A stretch of 64,000 nt of DNA from an uncultured Butyricimonas sp. GTDB lineage: Bacteria > Bacteroidota > Bacteroidia > Bacteroidales > Marinifilaceae. Shown in pieces: positions 1-8,629 of this stretch. Below the pieces are notes generated by a model. The model was not told where the DNA came from, did not search any database, and saw only the letters and a list, made by a program, of their open reading frames with translations. The stretch lies in NCBI GenBank assembly GCA_944321845.1, contig CALUMT010000008.1, positions 1-64,000 on the forward strand. The letters are read 5' to 3'. Within the stretch, counting starts at the first letter, position 1, and the number at the start of each line of letters is the position of its first letter. The position numbers and the translations under genes were made by a program.

Positions 1-125
1 TGAAAAGCTGTTTCAAATTTGCCCCAATCTATTTTGTCTGCCAACCGGTAAAGCGGGTGCGATTGGTTCAGCATGTCAGACAGGTTGCTGAATAAAGAAG
101 GGCTATTATTCGTGCTTTTTATCAT
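1..125 (-). CDS. Transposase N-terminus (IS1182/IS5-like), partial
   Basis: The reverse strand from an ATG at 125 reads 41 codons to the window edge without a stop. The peptide contains LSDMLNQSHPLYRLADKIDW, which resembles the conserved opening of IS1182/IS5-type transposases in Bacteroidota (a region before the DDE catalytic core, where an element typically has 'hPLykLAn.IdW'). The catalytic domain lies outside the window, so activity cannot be judged. An imperfect hairpin at 131-169 lies just upstream of the start and may belong to the element's leader or end. The family assignment rests on a short match and is moderate. Confidence 0.6.
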   Translation of the reverse strand, partial: MIKSTNNSPSLFSNLSDMLNQSHPLYRLADKIDWGKFETAF

Positions 126-130
126 AAAAT

Positions 131-169
131 CTGCAAGTTTCTTAAACCTAAAGATAAGAAAACTTGCAG
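131..169. repeat. Inverted repeat upstream of the partial transposase
   Basis: CTGCAAGTTT at 131-140 is mirrored exactly by AAACTTGCAG at 160-169, and the stem can extend a further four pairs with one bulged base. It lies six bases upstream of the transposase start. It could be a leader hairpin that limits transposase expression, or part of the element's terminal inverted repeat. The other end of the element is not in the window, so the two cannot be told apart. Confidence 0.45.
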
Positions 170-333
170 AATTATCAAAGACTTTTATTGATTAAATAAC
201 TGAATAACAGTAAATAAAAATATTTTTAAGGGACGACTAAATATAGGGAATGTTATAGCTGAATATACATAGCGCTGTAAAAAGGTATAGGCATGGAAGT
301 TCTTTTTGAGGTTAAGAATAATTGAAAATAGAA

Positions 334-372
334 AGAACCATATCAATTATTCGAAAATAATGATATGGTTCT
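334..372 (-). terminator. Hairpin terminator after uptake locus 1
   Basis: AGAACCATATCA at 334-345 pairs with TGATATGGTTCT at 361-372, and the stem continues with five A-T pairs across one bulge to a CGAA loop. Read on the minus strand it lies about 50 bases after the stop codon of the last gene of locus 1 and is followed by a T-rich CTTTCTATTTTC. It is a reasonable intrinsic terminator for the minus-strand operon. The rest of 126-422 shows no coding signal. Confidence 0.55.
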
Positions 373-422
373 GCGATAAGTTACTAATGATTATAATAAA
401 ACAACAACGGTCTTCTTAGAAA

Positions 423-1379
423 TTATAGATATCCATGTGTTTGTAAAAAAGTTTTCATCCATTGGTATTTCTCGATGATAACGGGATAGTCATTGTAGGT
501 TTCTAAAAATTCTTCTTCAGGAATTGTCAATACGGCTGAAATAAATTGTTGTATGTCTTGTTCTTCACTTGGGTTTGTGCATTCCAGGTCAAAATATGAG
601 GTGATTCCGGGGATTGGATATGTTTTTTTTAGAGCTCCCCATTCTAAATATCCCATGGAAAATGGAACATTGGGGTATTTATACTGGGGATTGGTATTTT
701 TCATGCCATAGGCAACGATATTGCCTTCTTCATCTGCAAATGCTTTTTGTAAGGCGTAAAAATTTTCCATAGAATTAGCGTTATTTCCTTCGGCAAGAAT
801 TTTTGCTAATTCAATAGACATTAATTTGCCAATCCATACCGTTTGTTCTTGCACTGTGAAGTCTGAGATGTTTTTACGTTCACCAGTCGCATCATCTATT
901 GTAAGGCCGACTAATGTTGTTTCAAAATCTTTTCTGGCATATTCGCATTTTGTCGAATCTGTCGTTGATTTTATTGTATCTACGAGTAAATAACTGCGTG
1001 GTAAAATATCAAGACGTTTTAATTCCGGGAGTAGTTTTTCTTTAATTAATTTGATTCCATTGATCAATTTTTCTTCGTTGTAACAGAGTGTAAAATCTAT
1101 TTCTGAGTAATTCTCGATGGAATAACCGATTTTTAAGGTCTCATAATGGATGATTGAATCTCCATTGCTGTCAAATCCTCTGAATTCATGTCCTAATGTA
1201 TCTGTTCGAAAAACAGAGCACCCGTAATCTTTATAGATTTGGTAAGCTACTTCATTCCATTCTCCTTCGCCTGGATAAATGACGAACCAGTCTTTTACAA
1301 CTTCTGTTGGGGTGAGTTCTTCTTCTTTAGAACACGCGTAAAATGCGAGTATGATAAAGAGATATACTATATTTTTCAT
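423..1379 (-). CDS. SusD-linked lipoprotein, degenerate metallopeptidase (Mx1-like) fold
   Basis: This 318-residue lipoprotein (signal peptide ending near FYACSK, Cys 16) is the last gene of uptake locus 1, starting 12 bases after the SusD stop. Its layout resembles the 'putative zinc-binding metallopeptidase' lipoproteins that travel with SusC/SusD: an early Tyr-rich segment (YQIYKDYG), an LPRSYLLVD strand in the middle, and a C-terminal block with KYQWMKTFLQTHGY. At the position where those proteins carry HExxH this one reads GKLMSIELAKIL, with no zinc-binding histidines. The HEF near residue 65 is not in an HExxH context. I infer a surface or periplasmic binding role rather than proteolysis. 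The family link is by pattern only. Confidence 0.55.
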   Translation of the reverse strand: MKNIVYLFIILAFYACSKEEELTPTEVVKDWFVIYPGEGEWNEVAYQIYKDYGCSVFRTDTLGHEFRGFDSNGDSIIHYETLKIGYSIENYSEIDFTLCYNEEKLINGIKLIKEKLLPELKRLDILPRSYLLVDTIKSTTDSTKCEYARKDFETTLVGLTIDDATGERKNISDFTVQEQTVWIGKLMSIELAKILAEGNNANSMENFYALQKAFADEEGNIVAYGMKNTNPQYKYPNVPFSMGYLEWGALKKTYPIPGITSYFDLECTNPSEEQDIQQFISAVLTIPEEEFLETYNDYPVIIEKYQWMKTFLQTHGYL

Positions 1380-1391
1380 ATTATATTCATG

Positions 1392-2903
1392 TTATAATTC
1401 CACGTATGTTGCATCTTCTCTTTCATTATCTCCAATTGCTGGATTAATGTTTATCTCGAAAGCTGGGATGGGAAGAATCCATCCTTTGCCTTCTGGATAA
1501 CCTTTTAAAATACAGTAACCAATTTGTGCGCTAACACCGGATTCTGGTTTTTCTGCATAAATATTATGGGTGATTTCGTAATTTTTTAGAGGGTATTGTG
1601 TGTTTACGGCATAGCGGCGTAAGTCAAACCAGCGATGTCCTTCGAAACACAATTCTCGTCTACGCTCGGCTCGGATAAAGTCAATTAATTCATTTCCTTT
1701 TACAGAAATTGCGGGGAAAATTCCATCTTCGAATCTGTTTGCTAGTAAGTGGTTTAATACCTCTATGGCTTCATCCTCCCGATGTAGCATTGCTAGCGCC
1801 TCTGCTTTGTTTAGCAAAACTTCTGCATAACGTATTACGAATGCGTCAGGTATATCCCCTGGTTTTCTGAAGGTATTTATTAAGGATTTTATTTTTCCGG
1901 GAGCAAGTCTGGATGACTGGCTGGTGAAAAAGACATCAATTCGTAGATCTTTGTATTCTCCCTCTTGCGTGTATGAATTTAGCAGATTATCCGAAACCTT
2001 GTACATGTAACCGCCCAGTGTGCCAAAAATGTTTGCCATACATTGGGAGCCTTGGGCGAATATGATTTCAGGATTTGATTGCCGAAGAAAGTTTTGGGAA
2101 TATTCTGGTGTTAACTTTTCTAGTTTGAATGCCCCTTTTTCGACTTCTTCGCAAGCTTGTAGAACTGATTCCCATTTTTCCATATAGAGGTAAACCCGGC
2201 TCAATAAAGCCCATGCGGAATATGAATTTGCCTTAAATAATTCTTTGGTGTTTATGTTGGTAAGGCATTTGGCTGATTCTGTTAAATCATCGATAATGGA
2301 TTGGTAAACGATGTCTTGGTGTGTGCGGTGGAACTTTAGATCTTCTATATAGGACGTTTGTTTGAGGGGTACGCCTAATGTTGAACTGGCTTTTTCTTCT
2401 TCATATGGAGCTGAATACATATTGACAAGTAGATAATAATAGGCTGCTCTTAAAAATAGAGCTTCTCCTTTGACTTTATTGCGTAATTCTTCTGGGTCAT
2501 TAGGAAATTCTTTTACTTGATCAATGACGACATTGGTTGCTGCAATGTGTTTGTATAAACGTTCCCATTCATAATCATCAATTGGACTTCCGTTTGATTG
2601 GATGAAAGGACTCGCTTTCCAACGATAGAATCCGTCTAATTGTTGCCCTGTAAATTCACTTCCTGATTTTGTAAATTGTTCACAATCATCATCCATGATC
2701 CATAACCAGGGGTAATAAGATCCTCCACTAGCATAACGGAAACTGTATTCTGAAATGTTATTATTCATGTAGGCATTTCCGATTAGGATTTCATTTAAAT
2801 CCTCGCACGAGGAAGCGTATACTAAGTCTTGAGAAGATTCTTCTAGAAAATCTCCACAAGCCATGATAGTTAGGATAATAAAAGCTATAAGATATTTTTT
2901 CAT
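1392..2903 (-). CDS. SusD/RagB-family outer-membrane lipoprotein (locus 1)
   Basis: SusD-type proteins are surface lipoproteins that cap a SusC channel and bind its substrate. This 503-residue copy has a lipoprotein signal (ILTIMACGDF, Cys 16), TPR-like helices (AEALAMLHREDEAIEVLN), and the usual late motif ERRRELCFEGHRWFDLRRY. It lies six bases after the susC stop in the same operon. The substrate cannot be read from the sequence. The accompanying metallopeptidase-fold lipoprotein, and the absence of glycoside hydrolases in the operon, argue for a peptide or iron-related ligand rather than a glycan. That is an inference. Confidence 0.9.
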   Translation of the reverse strand: MKKYLIAFIILTIMACGDFLEESSQDLVYASSCEDLNEILIGNAYMNNNISEYSFRYASGGSYYPWLWIMDDDCEQFTKSGSEFTGQQLDGFYRWKASPFIQSNGSPIDDYEWERLYKHIAATNVVIDQVKEFPNDPEELRNKVKGEALFLRAAYYYLLVNMYSAPYEEEKASSTLGVPLKQTSYIEDLKFHRTHQDIVYQSIIDDLTESAKCLTNINTKELFKANSYSAWALLSRVYLYMEKWESVLQACEEVEKGAFKLEKLTPEYSQNFLRQSNPEIIFAQGSQCMANIFGTLGGYMYKVSDNLLNSYTQEGEYKDLRIDVFFTSQSSRLAPGKIKSLINTFRKPGDIPDAFVIRYAEVLLNKAEALAMLHREDEAIEVLNHLLANRFEDGIFPAISVKGNELIDFIRAERRRELCFEGHRWFDLRRYAVNTQYPLKNYEITHNIYAEKPESGVSAQIGYCILKGYPEGKGWILPIPAFEININPAIGDNEREDATYVEL

Positions 2904-2909
2904 AGTCCT

Positions 2910-5900
2910 TTAGAATGATACGTTAAACGTTAAATTGTACATTGCCGGAACCGGAACTGATATCGAAGTGGCGGATCCGGATTGTGTTGGTTCTTGACCT
3001 TTTAATCCCCGGGAGGCTATGGTGAAAAGATTACTTCCGGATAGACTTACATAAGCGGATTTGACTCCAAATCTTTTTAGAAGTTTTTCTGGGACAATAT
3101 ATCGAATAGAGATAGATTGTAATTTGACATAATCATTTCTGGAGACTCTAATATTGGAATTATCGTACATGTGCCATATGTTTTTGCCGAATGGAAAAGG
3201 GAATGAAACAACTCCCACGCTTGTAGAACTTACAGGATGGGCAAACCATGGATCAAGAGTTTCCTTGAATGCGGAATTGTCGAGAATACCGGGAACATTT
3301 GTGAGTTTTTCATCCCCAGGACGGCGCCAGCGGTTTACGAATTCCCGACGTAAATTTTGGTCCGGTTGTACGGCTAATGTCCCGGAATTATTGTTTAGTC
3401 CGACATTGGGATACATCTGTAATAATCGGATTTTACCACCGAAACTATATGATAAGTTAAATGAGAAAACAATACGTCTCCATTGCATTGTACTGGATAA
3501 ACCTCCTTGTAGAAATGGTTGTCTACAACCGGAATATTCCATGACGGCTTTATACATGTCTTCTTTGTTCATTTTACCGTATTCTTCCTTGTGTTCTTCT
3601 TCTATGTCGTAGAACATGGGTCGCCCATCTTTGGGATCAAGACCTTTAAATTTGTAGGAATAAAAAGCGTTTATCGGTTTACCTGCGATTGGAATGGAAC
3701 CATTCAGGTAATCAGTATAACTTAAACGCTCGTAATCTCGTTCTTCTAACGTGCGCCGATTGTTGCCTTTAGATTTTAATTTGTCTACCAATTGGTTAAA
3801 TACAGAACTGATTTGTGGGTCAATTCGCCAGGAGAATCCTCCGATTTGTCCGCTTTGTGATAGGTCGAGATTGTTTAAAGGTTGGAATGAGAAGGAGCAT
3901 TCAAAGCCACTGTTGGTAACGGTTCCGGAATTTACCGTGTATGTACGTTCACCGTTCACGGGTGAAATGACTTTCTGCATGTAGGCGTTGGTCGTTTTAC
4001 GATAATAACCGGCTAATGTTGCGGAGATCTTACCTTTCCAGATGACAAAATCTAATCCTACATTTAATGAGGCTGTTTTTTCCCAGCGTAAATTCGGGTT
4101 GGGATAGCTTTCTATGGTAGAGTATAGTTCCTTGAAAAATTGATGTCGGTCTCGTTTCTTGATAATTAATTCCGGACTTTGGTCATCAAGCATGTTTCCT
4201 TGATACCCAAAAGATAATCTCAAAGCGAGGTCATCAACCCAGCGAATGTTCATTAAAATATCATCTTTAATATTCCAACGGCCTGATAGTGACCATATAG
4301 GTAATAATCGATCATTGCTTTTGTCCCCGAATTTGTTAGAGGCGTCGACACGCATGTTTGCGTTTAGAATGTATTTGTTTTCATAAGCGTACATGAATGT
4401 TAAGATTCCGGCTACTTTATTGTTGATAGTGTAAGTCCGTTTCCCTAACGCTTCTTGATTTGTCATCCGCCATTTGTCATAAGAGGGATATTCTCTTTCT
4501 GTGACGGCACTGATTAACATTCCTCGGTCTTTCATATATCCCCTCATGGTGATTTTCATTCCAGTATATTTCGTGGAAGATAGTTCTCCGAATACAGAGG
4601 CACTGATATGATGTTTTAAGGCTTTGTCTAAGTATCGGCTATAATTTAGTTCTACCCGGGCAGAATAACTTTCATTTTTTTCTTCTGTCTCTCGTAATTC
4701 TCCTCCGACGGGTAATTTTGTTTTGGATGGATCTGACACTTTTTTTGTTTCAGGGTCCCAAAGGCCGAGAGTTCCGGCATACCAAGTGTCTTCTCCGAAC
4801 CATATTTGGCGGTTCGTGTTGCTTAGATTGTAGGAGGTTTGCAAACTGGCTCTCCAATTTTCTTTAATGTTGTAGTCTATTTTTACATTTACACTGATCG
4901 TGCTTGCGTCATGTTCGTCTGAACTGTTATCCCGTTCATTTAGAACGTTGAATGGATACAGCCAGTCATTTTTTCTTTTCATATAAAAAGATAGTGAATT
5001 GTCTTCTCCGTATGCGGGAATGGCACGACTCGTGTTATAAGCGTAATCTTGTAGACCAATCTCACTGGGGGTGTATGTTTTCTTCTGAACATTACCATTC
5101 AATCCGAAACTTACGAGTAATTTTCCAAATGTCATGTTTAGATTGCTACTGAGCGTGTAGCGTTTCCCTATTTCTTTGCGCAATGTTCCCTTGTCACTTC
5201 CGTAGCCGAGTGATGTGTAGTATTTGATTTTCTCAGTACCTCCAGCGACACTTAAAGAGTGATTTTGGGAGAATGCATCCCTAAAAATAATATTAAACCA
5301 ATCCGTATTACTCGTTTCATAGTAATTTACTCGTCTTTGTAATTCAGCATAATCAATGGAACCGTTATAGTACTCCCGTAAGGCACCTTCATAACCAACC
5401 CATGAACTGATATTGTTATACGGGATCTTTTTCTCGATGATCTCTTTGGAATAATCAATACGTTCTTGAGAATTCATAACATTAACACCGCGCATCGTGT
5501 AGCGGGGTCTTCGTTTTAAGCTTCCCGTGAATGAATAGCTTACAACAGGAGCTCCAATATGTCCTTTCTTTGTTGTAATGACAATGACTCCGTTTGCAGC
5601 TTTGGGACCATAAACGGCGGTCGCTGCAGCATCCTTTAATACATCGATTTGTTCAATATCATTGGGATTCAAACCGGAGATGGCATTTCCAAGTAGGTTT
5701 ACGAAGTCTAAGTCGTTGATTTGTTCGGGAGAAATATTTACGGGATCTGTTAGAATAACACCATCAACAACCCATAAAGGTTCTTGATTGCCTAAAAGTG
5801 TTGATGTTCCCCGAATACGTAACCGGGGAGTTGCTCCGACTTGTCCTGAATTTTGCATGAAAATCATACCAGGAACCCGTCCTTCTAACATTTGATCCAC

Positions 5901-6650
5901 GGATGTTAACCCCGGAACCATGATGTCTTCCATTTTTAGCGAGGTTATTGCACTGGTGAGTTGTTTTCTGTCAAAGTTTTGATATCCAGTGCTTACAACT
6001 TCGTCTAATTGCTGAGAGTCTTCTTGCATCACAATAACCCATTCCTTTTTAGGATCGTTTGACTCTTTGTAAATTAGTTCTTGTGTTTTCATTCCTATAA
6101 ACGAGAATACGAGTACGATGGAACTGTCTCGTTTGGGAACAGAAAGGGAAAATTTTCCGTTGATATCAGAGGCTGTACCTATAGGAATTCCTTTTAATGC
6201 TACCGTTACCCCGGGAAGAGGGTCTCCTTTTGCGTCTTTTACGATACCCGAGATTGTTATGGATTCTTTTTCTTTTGTTTTTTCATCTTGTACGGGACGT
6301 ATAACAACCATGTTGTCGTAAATTCGAAAATCGTAATCCTTCCCCAAGATTCGTTTTAATACGCTTTCTAGTGCTTCTTCTTGTGCAACAATATCAATAG
6401 TTTTGTTGACGTTTAATTCCTGATTACTGTAAAAAAAATCAAGTTTTGTTTGTTGTTTTAGTGATTCCAGAACCTGTGCAAGAATGGTATTCTTGCAATT
6501 TAAGTTTACTGTCATAGTTTGTGCGGATGTGATCGCACTGACGCGTAAAAGTCCTAATAGAATTAAAAACACGGTTAATTTCATGATTCGTGCTGTTTTT
6601 AAGTAGAAACTCATAATTTTGTGTTTGAAGATTAAACAATTATCAGGCAT
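2910..6650 (-). CDS. SusC/RagA-family TonB-linked outer-membrane transporter (locus 1)
   Basis: This is a TonB-dependent outer-membrane channel of 1246 residues if the ATG at 6650 is used. ATGs at 6614 and 6584 would still keep the signal peptide MKLTVFLILLGLLRVSA. After the signal come an STN domain (about 45-120), a carboxypeptidase-regulatory-like domain (about 133-215, with GVTVALKGIPIGTASD), the plug (about 225-360, AAATAVYGPKAANGVIVITT) and the barrel, which ends in aromatic F (NVSF). The STN domain plus upstream FecR and sigma genes points to trans-envelope signalling, in which substrate binding activates the sigma factor. The reading frame is intact, unlike the locus 3 paralogue. Confidence 0.93.
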   Translation of the reverse strand: MPDNCLIFKHKIMSFYLKTARIMKLTVFLILLGLLRVSAITSAQTMTVNLNCKNTILAQVLESLKQQTKLDFFYSNQELNVNKTIDIVAQEEALESVLKRILGKDYDFRIYDNMVVIRPVQDEKTKEKESITISGIVKDAKGDPLPGVTVALKGIPIGTASDINGKFSLSVPKRDSSIVLVFSFIGMKTQELIYKESNDPKKEWVIVMQEDSQQLDEVVSTGYQNFDRKQLTSAITSLKMEDIMVPGLTSVDQMLEGRVPGMIFMQNSGQVGATPRLRIRGTSTLLGNQEPLWVVDGVILTDPVNISPEQINDLDFVNLLGNAISGLNPNDIEQIDVLKDAAATAVYGPKAANGVIVITTKKGHIGAPVVSYSFTGSLKRRPRYTMRGVNVMNSQERIDYSKEIIEKKIPYNNISSWVGYEGALREYYNGSIDYAELQRRVNYYETSNTDWFNIIFRDAFSQNHSLSVAGGTEKIKYYTSLGYGSDKGTLRKEIGKRYTLSSNLNMTFGKLLVSFGLNGNVQKKTYTPSEIGLQDYAYNTSRAIPAYGEDNSLSFYMKRKNDWLYPFNVLNERDNSSDEHDASTISVNVKIDYNIKENWRASLQTSYNLSNTNRQIWFGEDTWYAGTLGLWDPETKKVSDPSKTKLPVGGELRETEEKNESYSARVELNYSRYLDKALKHHISASVFGELSSTKYTGMKITMRGYMKDRGMLISAVTEREYPSYDKWRMTNQEALGKRTYTINNKVAGILTFMYAYENKYILNANMRVDASNKFGDKSNDRLLPIWSLSGRWNIKDDILMNIRWVDDLALRLSFGYQGNMLDDQSPELIIKKRDRHQFFKELYSTIESYPNPNLRWEKTASLNVGLDFVIWKGKISATLAGYYRKTTNAYMQKVISPVNGERTYTVNSGTVTNSGFECSFSFQPLNNLDLSQSGQIGGFSWRIDPQISSVFNQLVDKLKSKGNNRRTLEERDYERLSYTDYLNGSIPIAGKPINAFYSYKFKGLDPKDGRPMFYDIEEEHKEEYGKMNKEDMYKAVMEYSGCRQPFLQGGLSSTMQWRRIVFSFNLSYSFGGKIRLLQMYPNVGLNNNSGTLAVQPDQNLRREFVNRWRRPGDEKLTNVPGILDNSAFKETLDPWFAHPVSSTSVGVVSFPFPFGKNIWHMYDNSNIRVSRNDYVKLQSISIRYIVPEKLLKRFGVKSAYVSLSGSNLFTIASRGLKGQEPTQSGSATSISVPVPAMYNLTFNVSF

Positions 6651-6730
6651 GGCTGCAACCGATGACTGATATTAATAGTTTTTGATTCGTTCGCTTCCCG
6701 AGCTGCAACTTGGGAGGCGTTTTTTATTTT
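6614..6730 (+). ncRNA. Candidate antisense RNA (DonS-like) at the susC start, locus 1
   Basis: On the plus strand, opposite to susC, a TAATTTTG box at 6614-6621 matches the Bacteroidetes -7 consensus TAnnTTTG. About 70 bases on, an 11-pair hairpin (6692-6702 with 6709-6719, loop CTGCAA) is followed by six T at 6720-6725. No plus-strand gene exists here, so this terminator has no other client. A transcript of about 100 nt from near 6628 would be antisense to the susC leader and start. Antisense RNAs in exactly this place, between anti-sigma and susC genes, are known in Bacteroides as the DonS family and repress their locus. The -33 box is weak. Confidence 0.5.
6692..6730 (+). terminator. Intrinsic terminator facing against locus 1
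   Basis: CGCTTCCCGAG pairs with CTTGGGAGGCG through 11 pairs, two or three of them G-T. On the minus strand the same G-T pairs become C-A mismatches, so the stem is good only as plus-strand RNA. The T-run at 6720-6725 overlaps the fecR stop codon. Both asymmetries show that it terminates plus-strand transcription. Confidence 0.7.
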
Positions 6731-7866
6731 TGTTGTTGAATGATTACATTCCTTCCTTGTATGTGAAATTTGACATTAGCTGTTTCCTCAATAAGGGCAC
6801 CTATATCTTCTATCTTATTGTAGCGCTTGATAACACCAGTGAAACGGTGTTCTCGTAGGTGATTGTTTTCAAAGAATATTTTAATGTCAAACCATCGTTC
6901 TAATTCTTGGGTTAATTGAGCTAAGGGCATGTCTCGAAATACGAAACGGCCTTCTTTCCAAGCGGTGGCTTCTTCCGTGTTGATGCGGCATGTGTCTAGC
7001 TGATTATTCCGCAAAATTGCTTGGTATCCAGGTGATAATATACATGTTTTTCCCGTGGCGCTGTCTTTTACTTGGATACTGCCTTGGACTAATATAGCTA
7101 GAGGATCAGTTCCTTGATAAGCTTTTATGTCGAACGAGGTTCCAAGTACTTCGATTTCCATTTTCCCGGTATTTACTCGAAATGGACGTAATGTGTCTTT
7201 CGTGACTTTGAAAAAGGCTTCACCTTTTAAATATACTTTTCGTTCATGTCCTTCGAAATTTATCGGAAAACGTAATTCAGATTCCGAGTTTAGCCAAATC
7301 TCGGTTTGCTCAGAAAGTACCATATGATATTCATTTCCTCTGGGAACATAGATGGTATGGTAAAGTAATTGGCCTTTGGGTGAGTCACCAGAATATGCTA
7401 ACTTTCCTTGAGGACTAATCTTGATTTGGTTTGTTGTTGATTGAATCAAGGTGTCCTGGGTAATTTTTCCGATATTTATTGTACTTCCATCTGCCATGAT
7501 AAGTTGTACTTCTTTAGAATCACTTGATAAAGAGGGGAAAGTCGTTTTTTCTGTTGTTAAATACTTCCAGAGCCCGATGCTTATAATGCTTGTAATGATA
7601 GTTGCCGCAATACTCCAGCGAATGCGTTTTTTCTTTCTTTTGTTTTTGATGAATGTTTGCACCTGCCACCATATCCTGTTTCTATCTGGTTGAATGTCTG
7701 CTAAATCACACAGATCTTCCAGTCGGTTTAAATCTTGTTTTAATACATTGTCTTTTTTAATTGTTTCAATAAATTGTTGTTTATCAAATTGTTGTGAATT
7801 CGAGATAAAATCTCTGAATTGTTTTATACTGGTATCGTTTTTCTCTTTTGACGTGTTGGTATTCAT
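6724..7866 (-). CDS. FecR-family anti-sigma factor (locus 1)
   Basis: FecR proteins span the inner membrane, hold the cognate ECF sigma factor in the cytoplasm and receive the signal from the STN domain of the transporter. I use the ATG at 7866, giving 380 residues. The frame opens further to a TTG at 7899, which would overlap the promoter-like element. A single membrane segment near residue 85 (SIAATIITSIISIGLW) separates a short cytoplasmic part from the periplasmic FecR domain, with VPRGNEYHMVLSEQTEIWLN and the C-terminal STN-like tail (FTGVIKRYNKIEDIGALIEE). It lies between the sigma gene (170-base gap) and susC. Confidence 0.9.
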   Translation of the reverse strand: MNTNTSKEKNDTSIKQFRDFISNSQQFDKQQFIETIKKDNVLKQDLNRLEDLCDLADIQPDRNRIWWQVQTFIKNKRKKKRIRWSIAATIITSIISIGLWKYLTTEKTTFPSLSSDSKEVQLIMADGSTINIGKITQDTLIQSTTNQIKISPQGKLAYSGDSPKGQLLYHTIYVPRGNEYHMVLSEQTEIWLNSESELRFPINFEGHERKVYLKGEAFFKVTKDTLRPFRVNTGKMEIEVLGTSFDIKAYQGTDPLAILVQGSIQVKDSATGKTCILSPGYQAILRNNQLDTCRINTEEATAWKEGRFVFRDMPLAQLTQELERWFDIKIFFENNHLREHRFTGVIKRYNKIEDIGALIEETANVKFHIQGRNVIIQQQK

Positions 7867-7869
7867 ATA

Positions 7870-7912
7870 TGATTCTTTTGAATTATATACATAAGACAAC
7901 GCATCCGTTAAA
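7870..7912 (-). promoter_or_regulatory. Bipartite promoter-like element upstream of fecR (shared with locus 3)
   Basis: On the minus strand TTTAACGGAT (7912-7903), a 21-base spacer containing GTTGTCTTATG, then TCAAAAGAATCA (7881-7870) stand directly before the fecR ATG. The same two blocks with the same 21-base spacer occur at 31020-30978 upstream of the locus 3 sigma gene. A TTCACCCG lies just upstream at 7921-7914. The arrangement suggests an ECF-sigma-dependent promoter, probably autoregulatory. Which block contacts the sigma factor is not known. Confidence 0.55.
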
Positions 7913-8036
7913 TCGGGTGAAGAAAAAAATAAATTTTTTTACAGAAGCAGATATAATCGTGTATGGAAATCGCTACAAAAAGTTTGTATTTATATATGGC
8001 CTCTTGTGTGAGATTGGAGAAGGGGATTTTGTGTTA

Positions 8037-8603
8037 TTAGTGATTTGCTAGTAGCGTGAGTAAAAAGAGGAATTCTTTGAATTTCAGATCTTGTCTCAAC
8101 CGAGAATAGGCGATTTTTATTTGCGTTTTCACCGTGTTTTCGGAAACGTGTAATTGGGCGGAAACTTCTTTATAACTTAGTCCTTCAATGCAAGCTAAAC
8201 GAAATATTTCTTGGCATTTGCTTGGTAATTGAAGGATGAGTTTTTGTAATTGTTCTTGTAATCTGATTAATCTTTCTTCGTCAAATTCTTCTTCATTTTC
8301 CAATTCTTCTTGAAAGAATCGTTCATTTGCTAGTCTGGAGGTTTGTTCTTTTAAATAATTCTTGCAGGCATTAATTGTAGATTGGTATAGATATTTTCCT
8401 ATGGAATTTGTGATTTGAATATGTTCTTTTTTGTCCCAAAATCGTATAAATACTTCTTGTACCAGATCTTCTGCGGCTGATTTGTCTTTTACAAAGCCGA
8501 GAGCTTGATAAAACAGACTATCCATGTATTCTTTAAAAAAATAGGACAGGGCGTTTGTATCACCTTGTTGCATCTTTTTAAATATAAGCTGTTCATCTTG
8601 CAT
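8037..8603 (-). CDS. ECF RNA polymerase sigma factor (locus 1)
   Basis: This 188-residue sigma-70-type protein has region 2 at about 8-75 (YFFKEYMDSLFYQALGFV, AAEDLVQEVFIRFWDKK) and region 4 at about 125-178 (LQLPSKCQEIFRLACIEG, LSYKEVSAQLHVSENTVKTQ), and lacks regions 1 and 3, as in ECF factors. It opens the minus-strand locus 1 and is followed by fecR, susC and susD, the FecI-type order. It is expected to be held by the neighbouring FecR and to drive susC when substrate is present. A 9-base tandem repeat sits in its leader at 8607-8629. Confidence 0.92.
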   Translation of the reverse strand: MQDEQLIFKKMQQGDTNALSYFFKEYMDSLFYQALGFVKDKSAAEDLVQEVFIRFWDKKEHIQITNSIGKYLYQSTINACKNYLKEQTSRLANERFFQEELENEEEFDEERLIRLQEQLQKLILQLPSKCQEIFRLACIEGLSYKEVSAQLHVSENTVKTQIKIAYSRLRQDLKFKEFLFLLTLLANH

Positions 8604-8606
8604 ATT

Positions 8607-8629
8607 TACTGGAGTTACTGGAGTTACTG
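8607..8629. repeat. Short tandem repeat in the locus 1 sigma leader
   Basis: The 9-mer TACTGGAGT occurs at 8607-8615 and 8616-8624, and a third partial copy TACTG follows at 8625-8629. The array begins three bases upstream of the sigma factor ATG, so a change in copy number would alter the distance between ribosome-binding region and start. Confidence 0.8.

Noticed and set aside
1180..1200. HEF in the locus 1 lipoprotein as a zinc site
   Set aside because: The residues read GHEFRGF, without the second His required for HExxH, and lie too early in the protein for the family.
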